From contig NC_016109.1 of assembly GCF_000269985.1 (NCBI RefSeq), positions 7,467,001 to 7,531,000 of the forward strand: 64,000 nucleotides of DNA, read 5' to 3'. A program made the position numbers and the translations under genes. The stretch comes from Kitasatospora setae KM-6054. Lineage in GTDB: Bacteria; Actinomycetota; Actinomycetes; Streptomycetales; Streptomycetaceae. The notes under the pieces were generated by a model. It did no database searches. It was not told the DNA's origin and saw only the letters and a list, made by a program, of their open reading frames with translations. Below are positions 8,220-16,420 of the stretch, piece by piece. Every line of letters starts with the position of its first letter. Position 1 is the first letter of the stretch.

Positions 8220-9236
8220 GTGCCGGGCGCACACCGAACCCTGCTGGCCGGCGCCCTGGCCGGGGCGCTCCTGCTGCTCACCGGCTGCACCGGCGACACC
8301 CCGCCCCCGCCGCTCCCCAGCACCCCGACGGTCTCCGCGAGCGGGCCCCCGTCGATCTTCCTGCAGAAGTCGGTGCGGATCGGCACGAAGAACAACCAGC
8401 CCGGCACCAGCACGCAGAACAAGGAGCACGTCTGGTCCGGGTTCGACGTGCTGGTCGGCCGGAGCGTCGTCCGGAACCTGGGCAGGTCCAGCGCCGACGC
8501 CGCCTTCAGCGACGTGATCTCCGGCGAGCGCGAGGCGAAGCTCACCACCGACGCGGAGGACCTGGTGGTGGCGACCTACTCCATCACCCCCGAGCGGACC
8601 GAGAAGGTGTTCTTCGCCGGCCCGTACGCCAAGACCTCCCAGGGCTTCATGGTGCGCGCCGACGAGACCTGGCTGGGCAGCCTGGACGCCCTCAGGGGCC
8701 GCACCGTGTGCAGCTGGGGCGGCACCACCTCGGACACCGAACTGCGGTTCCAGGCCACGGTCAAGGGCTACACCGTGGCCTCCGCGACCGACGCGCAGGC
8801 CTGCCTCACCGAGCTCAGGGAGAAGCGCGTCGACGCCGTCTCCACCGACCAGCTGATCCTCTACGGCCTGGCGAGGAACGACCCCGGCCTGAAGGTCGTG
8901 CCCGAGGTGAAGATCGGGGTGCCCAACTTCTACGGCATCGGGATCAAGAAGGAGCGGATCGAGGACTGCCTCCGGATCCGCGACTACCTGAAGGACTACG
9001 TGCTCAGCAGCGCCTGGATCCAGGACTTCACGGCCGAGCTGCCGAACGCGGGTCCCCCCGACGAGTACCTCCCGAAGCCGACCGACTTCGACGAGCAGTC
9101 GTGCAGGGAACTGCCCCACCAGAGCCCGGTGTCCCCGTCCCCGTCCGCGAGTCCGTCCGCCTCCGCCTCCGCCTCCGCGAGCCCGAGCCCGAGCCCGAGC
9201 GCGGACCCGGAGCCGACCGCCGCCGCCACCCCGTAG
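8220..9236 (+). CDS. Family-3 solute-binding lipoprotein (amino-acid type)
   Basis: A 338-residue lipoprotein with a signal peptide ending in the lipobox LLTGC. A periplasmic-binding type 2 fold follows, like GluB/GlnH: FDVLVGRSVVRNLG, LVVATYSITPERTEKVFFAGPYAKTSQG and the GRTVCSWGGTTSD region. The last ~45 residues are Ser/Pro/Ala-rich with no fold. GTG start with AAGGAG five bases upstream, 14 bp after the preceding ORF, so they are probably one operon. There is no permease or ATPase nearby. This suggests ligand sensing for the adjacent membrane protein rather than transport, which is an inference from context only. Confidence 0.75.
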   Translation: MPGAHRTLLAGALAGALLLLTGCTGDTPPPPLPSTPTVSASGPPSIFLQKSVRIGTKNNQPGTSTQNKEHVWSGFDVLVGRSVVRNLGRSSADAAFSDVISGEREAKLTTDAEDLVVATYSITPERTEKVFFAGPYAKTSQGFMVRADETWLGSLDALRGRTVCSWGGTTSDTELRFQATVKGYTVASATDAQACLTELREKRVDAVSTDQLILYGLARNDPGLKVVPEVKIGVPNFYGIGIKKERIEDCLRIRDYLKDYVLSSAWIQDFTAELPNAGPPDEYLPKPTDFDEQSCRELPHQSPVSPSPSASPSASASASASPSPSPSADPEPTAAATP

Positions 9237-9353
9237 GGCCGAGCGGGCGGCTGGCCGGATCGGTACGGCCGGGCACGCGGGGTGCGCTGACGGTGCGCCC
9301 GCTCTGCCCCTAGGAGCAGCCCTTCTGCCCGCACGCGCAGAGGGGCTCCTGGT

Positions 9354-9368
9354 GCATACCTCGTATGC
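9354..9368 (+). promoter_or_regulatory. GBL-receptor-like palindrome upstream of the AfsA-like gene
   Basis: GCATAC-CTC-GTATGC lies about 145 bp before the ATG at 9512. It recalls the ATAC/GTAT core of ArpA-type autoregulatory elements. Only a search with an ARE matrix could decide. Confidence 0.35.
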
Positions 9369-9511
9369 GGTGGCGTGGCGCACGATCGGATCGTCCGCCC
9401 GTCCCGGCGGGCCCGCCGGTCGAATCCGACGCGGCGTCAGGAGCACACCGCGGCAGCGGAGTCGGACCGGCCCGCCGGCCCGGAACGCGAGGAAGTCGAG
9501 GCACCGGAACC

Positions 9512-10450
9512 ATGACGCACACCACCCCGCCGTCACCGCTGTCACCGCTGCCGTCCCGGATCCCGGACGTGCACGGGAGCCGGCTGATCAGCCCGCTCCG
9601 GCGGCCGGAGCACGGGGAGGGGTGGCTGGCCGACCTGGTCGTCGACCGGCGCGACCCGTTCTTCTTCGACCGCCCGGTCGACCACGTCCCCGGCATGCTG
9701 CTGGTCTGCGCGATGGCGGACCTGGTGGCCGCGGGCGACGCGGTGCCCGCCGCGGGCCGGGTCGAGGCGGCGATCGCGTTCCACACGACGGCCGCACTCG
9801 GGACGCCGACGGAACTGCGCGCCGACTCGTTCGAGGACGGGCGGCGGCGCGCCGTGCAGGTCTTCCAGCCGGCCACGCTGATCGCCGACGGCTGGGCCGA
9901 GTTCTCCCCGGCGGCCACCGCCCCGGGCCGGACCGCCTCCGCGCCGATGCCCGTGTCCGCGCCCGTGCCGGTGCCGGTGCCCGTGCCGGTCCGGTCGGCG
10001 CACCGGGGACGTCCGGAGAACGTGCTGATCGGCGACCCGTCCGAACCGGGCGGCGTGGTCACCGCCGCCGTGCTGTCCCCGCCCGCCGGCCACCCGCTCG
10101 GCGGCCGGCGCCCCGGCACGCGCCGCACCGAGGCGATCATCGAGTCCGGCCGGCAACTCTCCGCCTGGCTGGCCCACCGGACCACCGACTGGCCGCCGGA
10201 CGCCCGGCTGCTGCCCCACGGCCTGACGATCGACCTGCCGTACGGGCTGCCCGACACCCTCCCGCTGGCACTGCGCCGACGGCCGGCGCCGATCTCCGCG
10301 CACCGCACCGAGTACCGCTACGACCTGATCACCCGCGACGGCGCCGGAAGCCGACCGCTCGGCACCCTGGCCTACACCGCCAGGATCCTCCGCCCCCGGA
10401 CGCGCACCGGCTTCCGGGCCAACCGCGACGTCCGCCGAGACGCCGCCTGA
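9512..10450 (+). CDS. AfsA-like gamma-butyrolactone/butenolide biosynthesis protein
   Basis: A 312-residue protein with two AfsA hot-dog repeats. The first carries DPFFFDRPVDHVPGMLLV (about residues 45-65), the family's signature. The second lies around TEYRYDLITRDG near the C-terminus. AfsA condenses a beta-ketoacyl chain with dihydroxyacetone phosphate to start A-factor-type signals. The length is usual for AfsA. A proline/valine-rich insert (PVSAPVPVPVPVPVR, ~150-165) separates the repeats. ATG start in frame, with GAGG about 10 bases upstream. No TetR-type receptor gene is adjacent; the next genes are an alcohol dehydrogenase and a ThDP enzyme, which might act in the same pathway. Confidence 0.75.
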   Translation: MTHTTPPSPLSPLPSRIPDVHGSRLISPLRRPEHGEGWLADLVVDRRDPFFFDRPVDHVPGMLLVCAMADLVAAGDAVPAAGRVEAAIAFHTTAALGTPTELRADSFEDGRRRAVQVFQPATLIADGWAEFSPAATAPGRTASAPMPVSAPVPVPVPVPVRSAHRGRPENVLIGDPSEPGGVVTAAVLSPPAGHPLGGRRPGTRRTEAIIESGRQLSAWLAHRTTDWPPDARLLPHGLTIDLPYGLPDTLPLALRRRPAPISAHRTEYRYDLITRDGAGSRPLGTLAYTARILRPRTRTGFRANRDVRRDAA

Positions 10451-10610
10451 ACCACCACCCCGCCACCCCGCCACCGGGCGCCCGCGCCCGGTTCGGACGG
10501 GTTCCGTTTTCAGCCGGTCGGGAGTTTCAACTGATCACCGGCAGAAGGCACTTAACGCCGCTCCGGCGGAGCCCGAAGCTGGAGTCCGGAGCACGGCGGA
10601 CGGAAGCGGG

Positions 10611-11660
10611 GTGCCGGAGATGCGGGCAGTGGTGTACGAGCGGCCGGGGCGGGTGGCGTTGCGGACGGTGCCCGACGCCCGGATCGAACGGCCGGGCGAC
10701 GCGGTGGTCCGGGTCGCCGCGGCCGGGGTCTGCGGGAGCGACCTGATCTTCGTCGGCCGCGGCCTCTACCAGGCGGGGCAGCGGTGCGGGCACGAGTTCC
10801 TCGGCGTGGTCGAGGAGACCGGCCGGGCGGTCACCGCGCTGCGGGTCGGCGACGCGGTGCTCGCGCCGTTCTGCTGGGCGGACGGCGACTGCCGGCACTG
10901 CCTGGCCGGCCTGCTCACCTCCTGCGCGGACGGCGGGGTGTGGGGTCTCGGCGAGGGGTCCGACGGGGGCCAGGGCGAGGCCGTCCGGGTGCCGCACGCC
11001 GACGCGACCCTGGTCCGGCTGCCGGCGGAGGCGCTCACCGACCGGCGGCTCGCCCCGGCCGTGCTCGCCCTCGCCGACGTGCTGCCCACCGGCCATCACG
11101 CGGTGGTCGCGGCCGGCGTCCGGCCCGGCTCGACCGTCGCCGTGGTCGGGGACGGCGCGGTCGGCCTGTGCGCCGTCCTCGCCGCCGCCCGGGCCGGTGC
11201 CGAGCGGATCATCGCCGTCGGCAGCCACCCCGGCCGGCTGCGGCTGGCCCTCCGCTTCGGCGCCACCGACACCCTCGCCGCCCGCGGCGCCGACGCCGAC
11301 CGGCGGCTCGCCGAACTCACCGACGGCCACGGCGTGGACGCCGCCGTCGAGGCGGTCGGCACCACCCCCGCGCTGGAGACCGCGATCCGGGCCACCCGCC
11401 CGGGCGGCACCGTCGGCTTCGTCGGCCTCCCGCACCACGACACCGCGCCCGACCTCGGCCCCGCGTTCTTCCACAACGTGGCCCTGCGCGGCGGCATCGC
11501 CCCGGTCCGCCGCTACCTGCCCGAGCTGCTGCCCGAGGTGTGCGCCGGGAGCCTGGACGCCGGGGCGCTGTTCGACTTCACCGGCACCCTGGCCGACGTG
11601 CCCGCCGCGTACGACGCGATGTCCGGCCGCACCGTGCTCAAGGCCCTGATCCGCCCCTGA
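10611..11660 (+). CDS. Zinc-dependent alcohol dehydrogenase (MDR family)
   Basis: A 349-residue medium-chain dehydrogenase. The catalytic zinc ligands are seen in CGSDL and GHEFLGVV. A structural zinc site is given by four cysteines in CWADGDCRHCLAGLLTSC. The Rossmann glycines are in VAVVGDGAVGLCA, and the cofactor specificity strand ends in IAVGSHPGR. That Gly-Ser-His pattern does not settle NAD against NADP. GTG start with GGAAG 4 bases upstream; an ATG three codons in is possible. It precedes the ThDP enzyme by 62 bp on the same strand, so the two may handle an aldehyde made or used by one another. Confidence 0.8.
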   Translation: MPEMRAVVYERPGRVALRTVPDARIERPGDAVVRVAAAGVCGSDLIFVGRGLYQAGQRCGHEFLGVVEETGRAVTALRVGDAVLAPFCWADGDCRHCLAGLLTSCADGGVWGLGEGSDGGQGEAVRVPHADATLVRLPAEALTDRRLAPAVLALADVLPTGHHAVVAAGVRPGSTVAVVGDGAVGLCAVLAAARAGAERIIAVGSHPGRLRLALRFGATDTLAARGADADRRLAELTDGHGVDAAVEAVGTTPALETAIRATRPGGTVGFVGLPHHDTAPDLGPAFFHNVALRGGIAPVRRYLPELLPEVCAGSLDAGALFDFTGTLADVPAAYDAMSGRTVLKALIRP

Positions 11661-11722
11661 AGCCGTCCCCTGAAGCCGTCCGCTGAACCCGCCCGCTGAG
11701 AAGGCCCGCCTGGAGGTGCCCC

Positions 11723-13321
11723 ATGCCCGCCGCCGCCCGCCCGCCGGGAACCGTCCGGGACGCCGTCGTCGACGTCCTGCGCCACCACCGCGCGCACGTC
11801 CTGTTCGGCAACCCCGGTACCACCGAACTCCCGTTCCTCGCCGACCTGCCGCCCGACCTGCGCTACGTCGCCGGGCTGAACGAGTCCTCCGTCACCGCCA
11901 TCGCCGACGGCTACGCCCAGGCCACCGGGCGCCCCGTCCTGGTCAACCTGCACACCGCGCCCGGCCTCGGCAACGCGATGGGCTCGCTGGTCAACGCGTA
12001 CGCGGCGGGCAGCCCGCTGGTCGTGCTGACCGGGCAGCAGCGGCGCGACCTGATCGGCGCCGACGCCATCCTGACCAACCGGAACCCGGTGCTGCTGCCG
12101 CTCGGCGCGGTCAAGCACGCCGAGGAGCCGGCCGGCGCGCAGGACGTCCCGGCGGCGCTCGCCCGCGCCTTCCACCTGGCCGGGCTGCCGCCCACCGGGC
12201 CCGTCGCGGTGTCGGTGCCGATGGACGACTGGGACCGGCCGCTGCGGCCCGCCCCCGCCACCACCGCGATCACCACCCGGGTCACCGGCGGCGCCACCGC
12301 CCCCGCCGACGTGCTGGAGGAACTGGCCGACCGGCTCGCCGCCGCCCGCTCCCCGGCCCTGGTGGTCGGGCCCGGCACCGACGACCGGCGCGGCTACTGG
12401 GCGGTCGCCGAACTCGCCGACCGGCTCGCCGCCCCGGTCTGGGTCACCCCCTGGGCCCACCGCCTCGGCTTCCCCACCGACCACCCCGGCTTCGTCGGCC
12501 AGCTCCCGCTCGACTCCGGCCCGGCCGCCGCCGCGCTGGAACCGCACGACCTGGTGCTGGTGCTCGGCGGCCCGGTGTTCCGCTACATGTTCGCCGAGCA
12601 GTGGCCCGCGCTCGCCCCCGGCACCGAACTCGTCGCGCTGACCGACGACCCCGGGCAGGCGGCCCGCAACCTGGCCGGCGAGACCGTGCTCTGCGACGTG
12701 CCCGGCACCGTCCGCGCCCTCTGCCGGGCGCTGGCCGACCGCGGCTCCGAACGCCCGCCCGGCCCGCCGCCCGCCCGGCCGCCCGCCGAGGCCACCCCCG
12801 GCTACGCGCAGGCCGCGCTCGCGCTGCACCAGGTGATGCCGCCCGAGGCGGTGCTCGTCGTCGAACCCCCGCAGTCCTACGAGTACCTGCTGCGCGCGCT
12901 GCCCCGCACCCGCCCCGGCTCGCTCTACTTCGCCGCCGCCTGCGGACTCGGCTTCGCCCTCGGGGCCGCCGTCGGCATCCAACTCGCCGAACCCGAACGG
13001 CCGGTGGTCGCCCTGGTCGGCGACGGCGCGGTCCAGTACAACCTGCAGGCGCTGTGGACGGCCGTCCTCGAACGCCTCCCGATCACCGTCCTGGTGGTCA
13101 ACAACGGCGGCTACGGCATCCTCAAGGACTTCGCCGACCGCGGCCGGCTGTCCGCCGTCCCCGCCCTCGACCTCCCGCACATCGACCTGACCGCCCTGGC
13201 CCGCGGCTACCAGGTCCCCGCCCTCCGCGTCCCCGCCGACCCCGCCCGGATCGCCGCCGCCCTGCGCACCCCCCTCCCGCCCGGCCCGCGGCTGATCGAG
13301 GTCGTCGTCCCCGCCCGCTGA
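11723..13321 (+). CDS. ThDP-dependent enzyme resembling benzoylformate decarboxylase
   Basis: A 532-residue ThDP enzyme. GLNESSVTAIADGYA holds the cofactor-activating glutamate, VNLHTAPGLGNAMG the histidine equivalent to His70 of BFDC, and GDGAVQYN ... VVNN the ThDP-binding motif. The overall match to the Pseudomonas enzyme is good along the length, including GNPGxxELPFL. However, the active-site Ser26 position reads Thr (GNPGTTELPF) and the His281 position reads Met (PVFRYMF rather than FRYH). Substrate or reaction therefore probably differs from benzoylformate decarboxylation. GGAGG lies 6 bases before the ATG. Last gene of the small plus-strand group. Confidence 0.75.
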   Translation: MPAAARPPGTVRDAVVDVLRHHRAHVLFGNPGTTELPFLADLPPDLRYVAGLNESSVTAIADGYAQATGRPVLVNLHTAPGLGNAMGSLVNAYAAGSPLVVLTGQQRRDLIGADAILTNRNPVLLPLGAVKHAEEPAGAQDVPAALARAFHLAGLPPTGPVAVSVPMDDWDRPLRPAPATTAITTRVTGGATAPADVLEELADRLAAARSPALVVGPGTDDRRGYWAVAELADRLAAPVWVTPWAHRLGFPTDHPGFVGQLPLDSGPAAAALEPHDLVLVLGGPVFRYMFAEQWPALAPGTELVALTDDPGQAARNLAGETVLCDVPGTVRALCRALADRGSERPPGPPPARPPAEATPGYAQAALALHQVMPPEAVLVVEPPQSYEYLLRALPRTRPGSLYFAAACGLGFALGAAVGIQLAEPERPVVALVGDGAVQYNLQALWTAVLERLPITVLVVNNGGYGILKDFADRGRLSAVPALDLPHIDLTALARGYQVPALRVPADPARIAAALRTPLPPGPRLIEVVVPAR

Positions 13322-13392
13322 AACAGTTCGAACCCGTGACAACCCTTCGTCGGGGCCGCCGCGTCAGGGAAGCGGCGGGGTGATCGGGACGG

Positions 13393-13455
13393 CCTTTCAC
13401 GAGTAAAGAGTCATAAAAGAAACTGTTATGACGAAGTGAAAGGTTCCGATACGAT
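13393..13455 (+). promoter_or_regulatory. Nested inverted repeats and promoter-like element before the first LAXTG gene
   Basis: Outer arms CCTTTCAC (13393-13400) and GTGAAAGG (13436-13443) enclose inner arms GTCATAA (13410-13416) and TTATGAC (13426-13432). Directly after comes AAGGTTCCGATACGATC (ending 13455), which includes a TACGAT -10-like box. The same 17-bp element recurs before the second LAXTG gene, at a similar distance from its start. Confidence 0.55.
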
Positions 13456-13531
13456 CTCCCCGCCCGCCGCCGCCGTGATCACCACGGCCGCGGCGGCTGA
13501 TCCTGCGCACGCCACGTCCCCTGGGGGAGTT

Positions 13532-14803
13532 TTGAGCATCCGTCGGTCGATAGCCGCCGCCGTCTTCGTCGCGGCCGTCTCCGCACCCACCGTCTTCGGC
13601 ACCGCACAGGCGATGGCCGAGACCAACCCGACCGGCCAGTCCGTCCCGGACGCCGTCCTCCCCGACACCGAGCCGGCCCCGGCCCCGGCCCCGGAGTCCC
13701 CGGTCGCGGAGTCCCCGGCCCCGAGCCCGACCGCCGAGTCCCCGAGCCCGGCCGCGGAGTCCCCGGCCCCGAGCCCGACCGCCGAGTCCCCGAGCCCGGC
13801 CGCGGAGTCCCCGGCCCCGAGCCCGGCCGCGCCCGCTCCGGCGGAGGCCGCCCCGGCCGCCCCCGCCGCGCCGGCCCAGCCCGCCGCTCCGGCCGCGCCC
13901 GCCCAGCCGTCCGCGTCCGACGAGGCCGCGCTGCTGGCCCGGCTGGAGGCGCTGATCGCCGAGCCGGGGCACTCCCGGTACTTCTACGAGCACGCCGAGG
14001 AGGCCAGGGGCCGCGACGCCGAGGGCATCCGGCACTTCCTCGACGTCGAGGCGCCCAGGATCTTCCTGGAGGACCGGCGGGTCGAGGTGGCCCAGGCCAT
14101 CTACCGCGCCGGGCAGGGCAGCGACATCGCGAAGGCGGGCAGCAAGGCGCTCGACGACGGCAGCCCGGAGGCGATCGAGCACTTCCTGAACGTCACCCTC
14201 CCGGCGTTGATCGTCTCCGACCAGCGGGTCCAGATCTCGCGGCTGATCGACGAGCCGGGCATCGGCGCCAAGCTGCGCGAGGCCGCCCTGAAGGCGCTGG
14301 AGGACGGTCGGCCCGCGGTGGTCACCGCCTTCATGGCGAACCTGCCGCAGCTCCGCTTCGCCGACGACCTGCTGCGCGCGTCGAAGGCGATGTCGGACGG
14401 CGGCCCGGAGGTCCGCAAGGCGGCGGGCGCCGCGCTCGACGCGGGCACCCCCCAGGCGCTGCGCGCCTTCATCACCACCGGTCTCGCCGAGGCCCGGGCC
14501 AAGGACAAGGCGGCCCAGGAGCAGCAGAACCAGGAGCAGCAGAACCAGAACCAGGGTCAGGGTCAGGGCCAGCAGGGCGGCACCACCGTCACCCCGGCCT
14601 CCGACACCCGGGTGGCCACCGGCAGCACCGGCACCACGGCCACGACCACCACCACCGCCACGACCGGCGCCGGCAGCACCGCCGCGCAGCTCGCGTCCAC
14701 CGGCACGGACGCCCCGGTCGGCTCGCTCGCGTTCGGCGGCGCCGCCGCGATCGCGCTCGGCGCCGGCGCCCTGGTGGTCACCCGCCGCCGCCGGGAATCC
14801 TGA
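13532..14803 (+). CDS. Sortase-anchored ALF-repeat surface protein 1
   Basis: A 423-residue exported protein. TTG start after a GGGGGAG site. The signal peptide MSIRRSIAAAVFVAAVSAP ends at AMA|ET. A Pro/Ala/Ser-rich stalk of ~90 residues with a duplicated 48-bp coding repeat follows. The body consists of ALF-type short repeats (GPEVRKAAGAALDAGTPQALRAFI), then a Gln/Thr-rich linker. The C-terminus has LASTG, a hydrophobic helix and RRRRES, matching the LAXTG signal of class E sortases in Streptomyces. It probably sits on the cell wall; ligand unknown. It is a tandem paralogue of the next gene, sharing start codon, signal peptide and C-terminus. Confidence 0.8.
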   Translation: MSIRRSIAAAVFVAAVSAPTVFGTAQAMAETNPTGQSVPDAVLPDTEPAPAPAPESPVAESPAPSPTAESPSPAAESPAPSPTAESPSPAAESPAPSPAAPAPAEAAPAAPAAPAQPAAPAAPAQPSASDEAALLARLEALIAEPGHSRYFYEHAEEARGRDAEGIRHFLDVEAPRIFLEDRRVEVAQAIYRAGQGSDIAKAGSKALDDGSPEAIEHFLNVTLPALIVSDQRVQISRLIDEPGIGAKLREAALKALEDGRPAVVTAFMANLPQLRFADDLLRASKAMSDGGPEVRKAAGAALDAGTPQALRAFITTGLAEARAKDKAAQEQQNQEQQNQNQGQGQGQQGGTTVTPASDTRVATGSTGTTATTTTTATTGAGSTAAQLASTGTDAPVGSLAFGGAAAIALGAGALVVTRRRRES

Positions 14804-14810
14804 CCCACCG

Positions 14811-14900
14811 TCAGTTCCGTTGACGGCGGAACGAGTCGATCCGGCCGCCCTCGCGCACCCGCGAGGGCGGCCGGATCGCGTTGCGCGCCAACGGAACTGA
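14811..14900 (+). terminator. Nested perfect inverted repeat between the two LAXTG genes
   Basis: An 18-bp stem (14838-14855 with 14860-14877, loop CACC) sits inside a second 12-bp perfect pair (TCAGTTCCGTTG 14811-14822 / 14889-14900). It begins 8 bp after the stop codon. The inner stem is a strong terminator; the separate outer arms are unusual. Confidence 0.75.
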
Positions 14901-14981
14901 CGCCGGGGCATCGGCGTCACCGCGTCGACCAGCGCTTCTCGGATCGGCGGGCTGGCGGGAAATCATCTCCCTGTGCGACCC

Positions 14982-15001
14982 GGGAAGGTTCCGATACGAT
15001 C
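14982..15001 (+). promoter_or_regulatory. Shared promoter-like element before the second LAXTG gene
   Basis: The 17-bp AAGGTTCCGATACGATC ends at 15001, 72 bp before the TTG start. In the first paralogue it ends 76 bp before its TTG. The conserved distance and sequence in otherwise different upstream DNA suggest a promoter or operator. Confidence 0.55.
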
Positions 15002-15073
15002 GCCCGGTTCGACCCCGTCCGGGCCCGTCCCGTCCGGGTCGTTTTCGTACGATTTGCTTTCCATGGGGGAATC

Positions 15074-16345
15074 TTGAGCATTCGTCGTTCGATAGCCGCC
15101 GCCGTCTTCGTGGCCGCGGTCGCCGCGCCCACCGTGCTCGGTGCGGGCACCGCGATGGCCGAGACCGGCGCCGACCCGGTCGGCCAGTCCCAGCCGGACG
15201 CCGCACCCGCCGAGGCCGCGCCCGCGCCCGCGCCCGCCGAGGCCGCACCCGCCGAGGCCGCGCCCGCCGAGGCCGCACCCGCGCCTGCCGCGCCCGCGCC
15301 CGCCGCCGAACCCGCCGCGCGCGCCGCCGACTCGCCCTCGTCCGCCGCGTCCGGCTCCGGCTCGTCCTCGCCCGACCCGTCCCCCTCCCCGGACCCGACG
15401 CCGACCCCGGACCCGACGCCCAGCGGCGGCACCGAGACCCCGGACCCGGAGTTGGAGGCGCTGCGCGCCCGGCTGACGGCGGCGCTGGAGGAGCAGGGCC
15501 ACACCCCCGAGTACTACGCGGCGGGCGAGGCGGTGAAGGACGGCACCAAGGAGCAGATCAAGAACGTCCTGGACGTCGAGCTGCCGCGGATCGTCGCGGC
15601 CGAGGCGGCGCAGAAGGAGCTCGACCAGGCCCGGGCCAAGGTCCGGAAGATCATCGACGAGAGCGGTCTGCCCGCGGTCCGCACGGCCGGCCAGAAGGCG
15701 CTCGACGGTGACCTGGCGGCGCTGAACCACTTCATCGACGTCGAGTACCCGGCGATCCTGGAGGACACCGAGCGGGCGGCGATCCAGCAGCTGCTGGCCA
15801 CCCCCGGCATCGGCCCGAACGTGAAGAGCGCCGCGACGGCGGCGCTGGCCGGCGGCCTGGCCGAGATGAGGGACTTCCGGGCGAAGTTCCGCGACTACCT
15901 GCTGGCCGACCTGCAGGCGCAGATCGAGCAGGCCATCGCGCAGGGCGGGCCGGAGGTCCGGAAGGCCGCGCAGATCGCCAAGGACTCCGGCGACCCGGAC
16001 ACCATGTACGCGTTCCTGACCTCCGGCCTCCAGGCGGCCCGGGCCCGGGACGAGGCGGCCGGCCAGGGCAAGGACGACGGCCTGGGCGACCCGAGCATCC
16101 CGCAGCTGCCGTCCACCGGCTCGACCGGGGCGGGCAGCCTGACCGACGTCTCGCTGGACACCACGGGCAGCACGGGCACCACCACGACCACCACGGCCGA
16201 CGGCAACACCACCGCGGACGCCACCGACCTGGCGGCCACCGGCACCGACGCCCCGATCGGCTCCCTGCTGGTCGGCGGCGCCACCGCGATCGCGCTCGGC
16301 GCGGGCACCCTGGTGCTCACCCGCCGCCGTCGCCAGGAGTCCTGA
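15074..16345 (+). CDS. Sortase-anchored ALF-repeat surface protein 2
   Basis: A 423-residue paralogue of the preceding protein. TTG start preceded by GGGGGA, signal peptide MSIRRSIAAAVFVAAVAAP cut near AMA|ET, then an Ala/Glu/Pro-rich stalk and a Ser/Pro/Asp linker. ALF-like repeats follow from about residue 125 (SGLPAVRTAGQKALDGDLAALNHFI; GPEVRKAAQIAKDSGDPDTMYAFL). The C-terminus carries LAATG, a hydrophobic segment and RRRRQES, a LAXTG sorting signal. The same total length despite divergent middles points to an old tandem duplication. A strong hairpin follows the gene. Confidence 0.8.
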   Translation: MSIRRSIAAAVFVAAVAAPTVLGAGTAMAETGADPVGQSQPDAAPAEAAPAPAPAEAAPAEAAPAEAAPAPAAPAPAAEPAARAADSPSSAASGSGSSSPDPSPSPDPTPTPDPTPSGGTETPDPELEALRARLTAALEEQGHTPEYYAAGEAVKDGTKEQIKNVLDVELPRIVAAEAAQKELDQARAKVRKIIDESGLPAVRTAGQKALDGDLAALNHFIDVEYPAILEDTERAAIQQLLATPGIGPNVKSAATAALAGGLAEMRDFRAKFRDYLLADLQAQIEQAIAQGGPEVRKAAQIAKDSGDPDTMYAFLTSGLQAARARDEAAGQGKDDGLGDPSIPQLPSTGSTGAGSLTDVSLDTTGSTGTTTTTTADGNTTADATDLAATGTDAPIGSLLVGGATAIALGAGTLVLTRRRRQES

Positions 16346-16366
16346 CGCGCTGACGCCCTGACGCCG

Positions 16367-16406
16367 CGGCCCGCCTGGAGCCCCGACCGGGGCTCCAGGC
16401 GGGCCG
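16367..16406. terminator. Bidirectional terminator between LAXTG gene 2 and corA
   Basis: A perfect 18-bp stem (16367-16384 with 16389-16406, loop GACC) lies between convergent genes, 21 bp after one stop and 14 bp after the other. Confidence 0.8.
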
Positions 16407-16420
16407 CGCCGCGCCTGGCC

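Noticed and set aside
13680-13860. Tandem repeat that might be a CRISPR or minisatellite
   Set aside because: It is coding DNA for the Pro/Ala/Ser stalk of LAXTG protein 1; there are no spacers.
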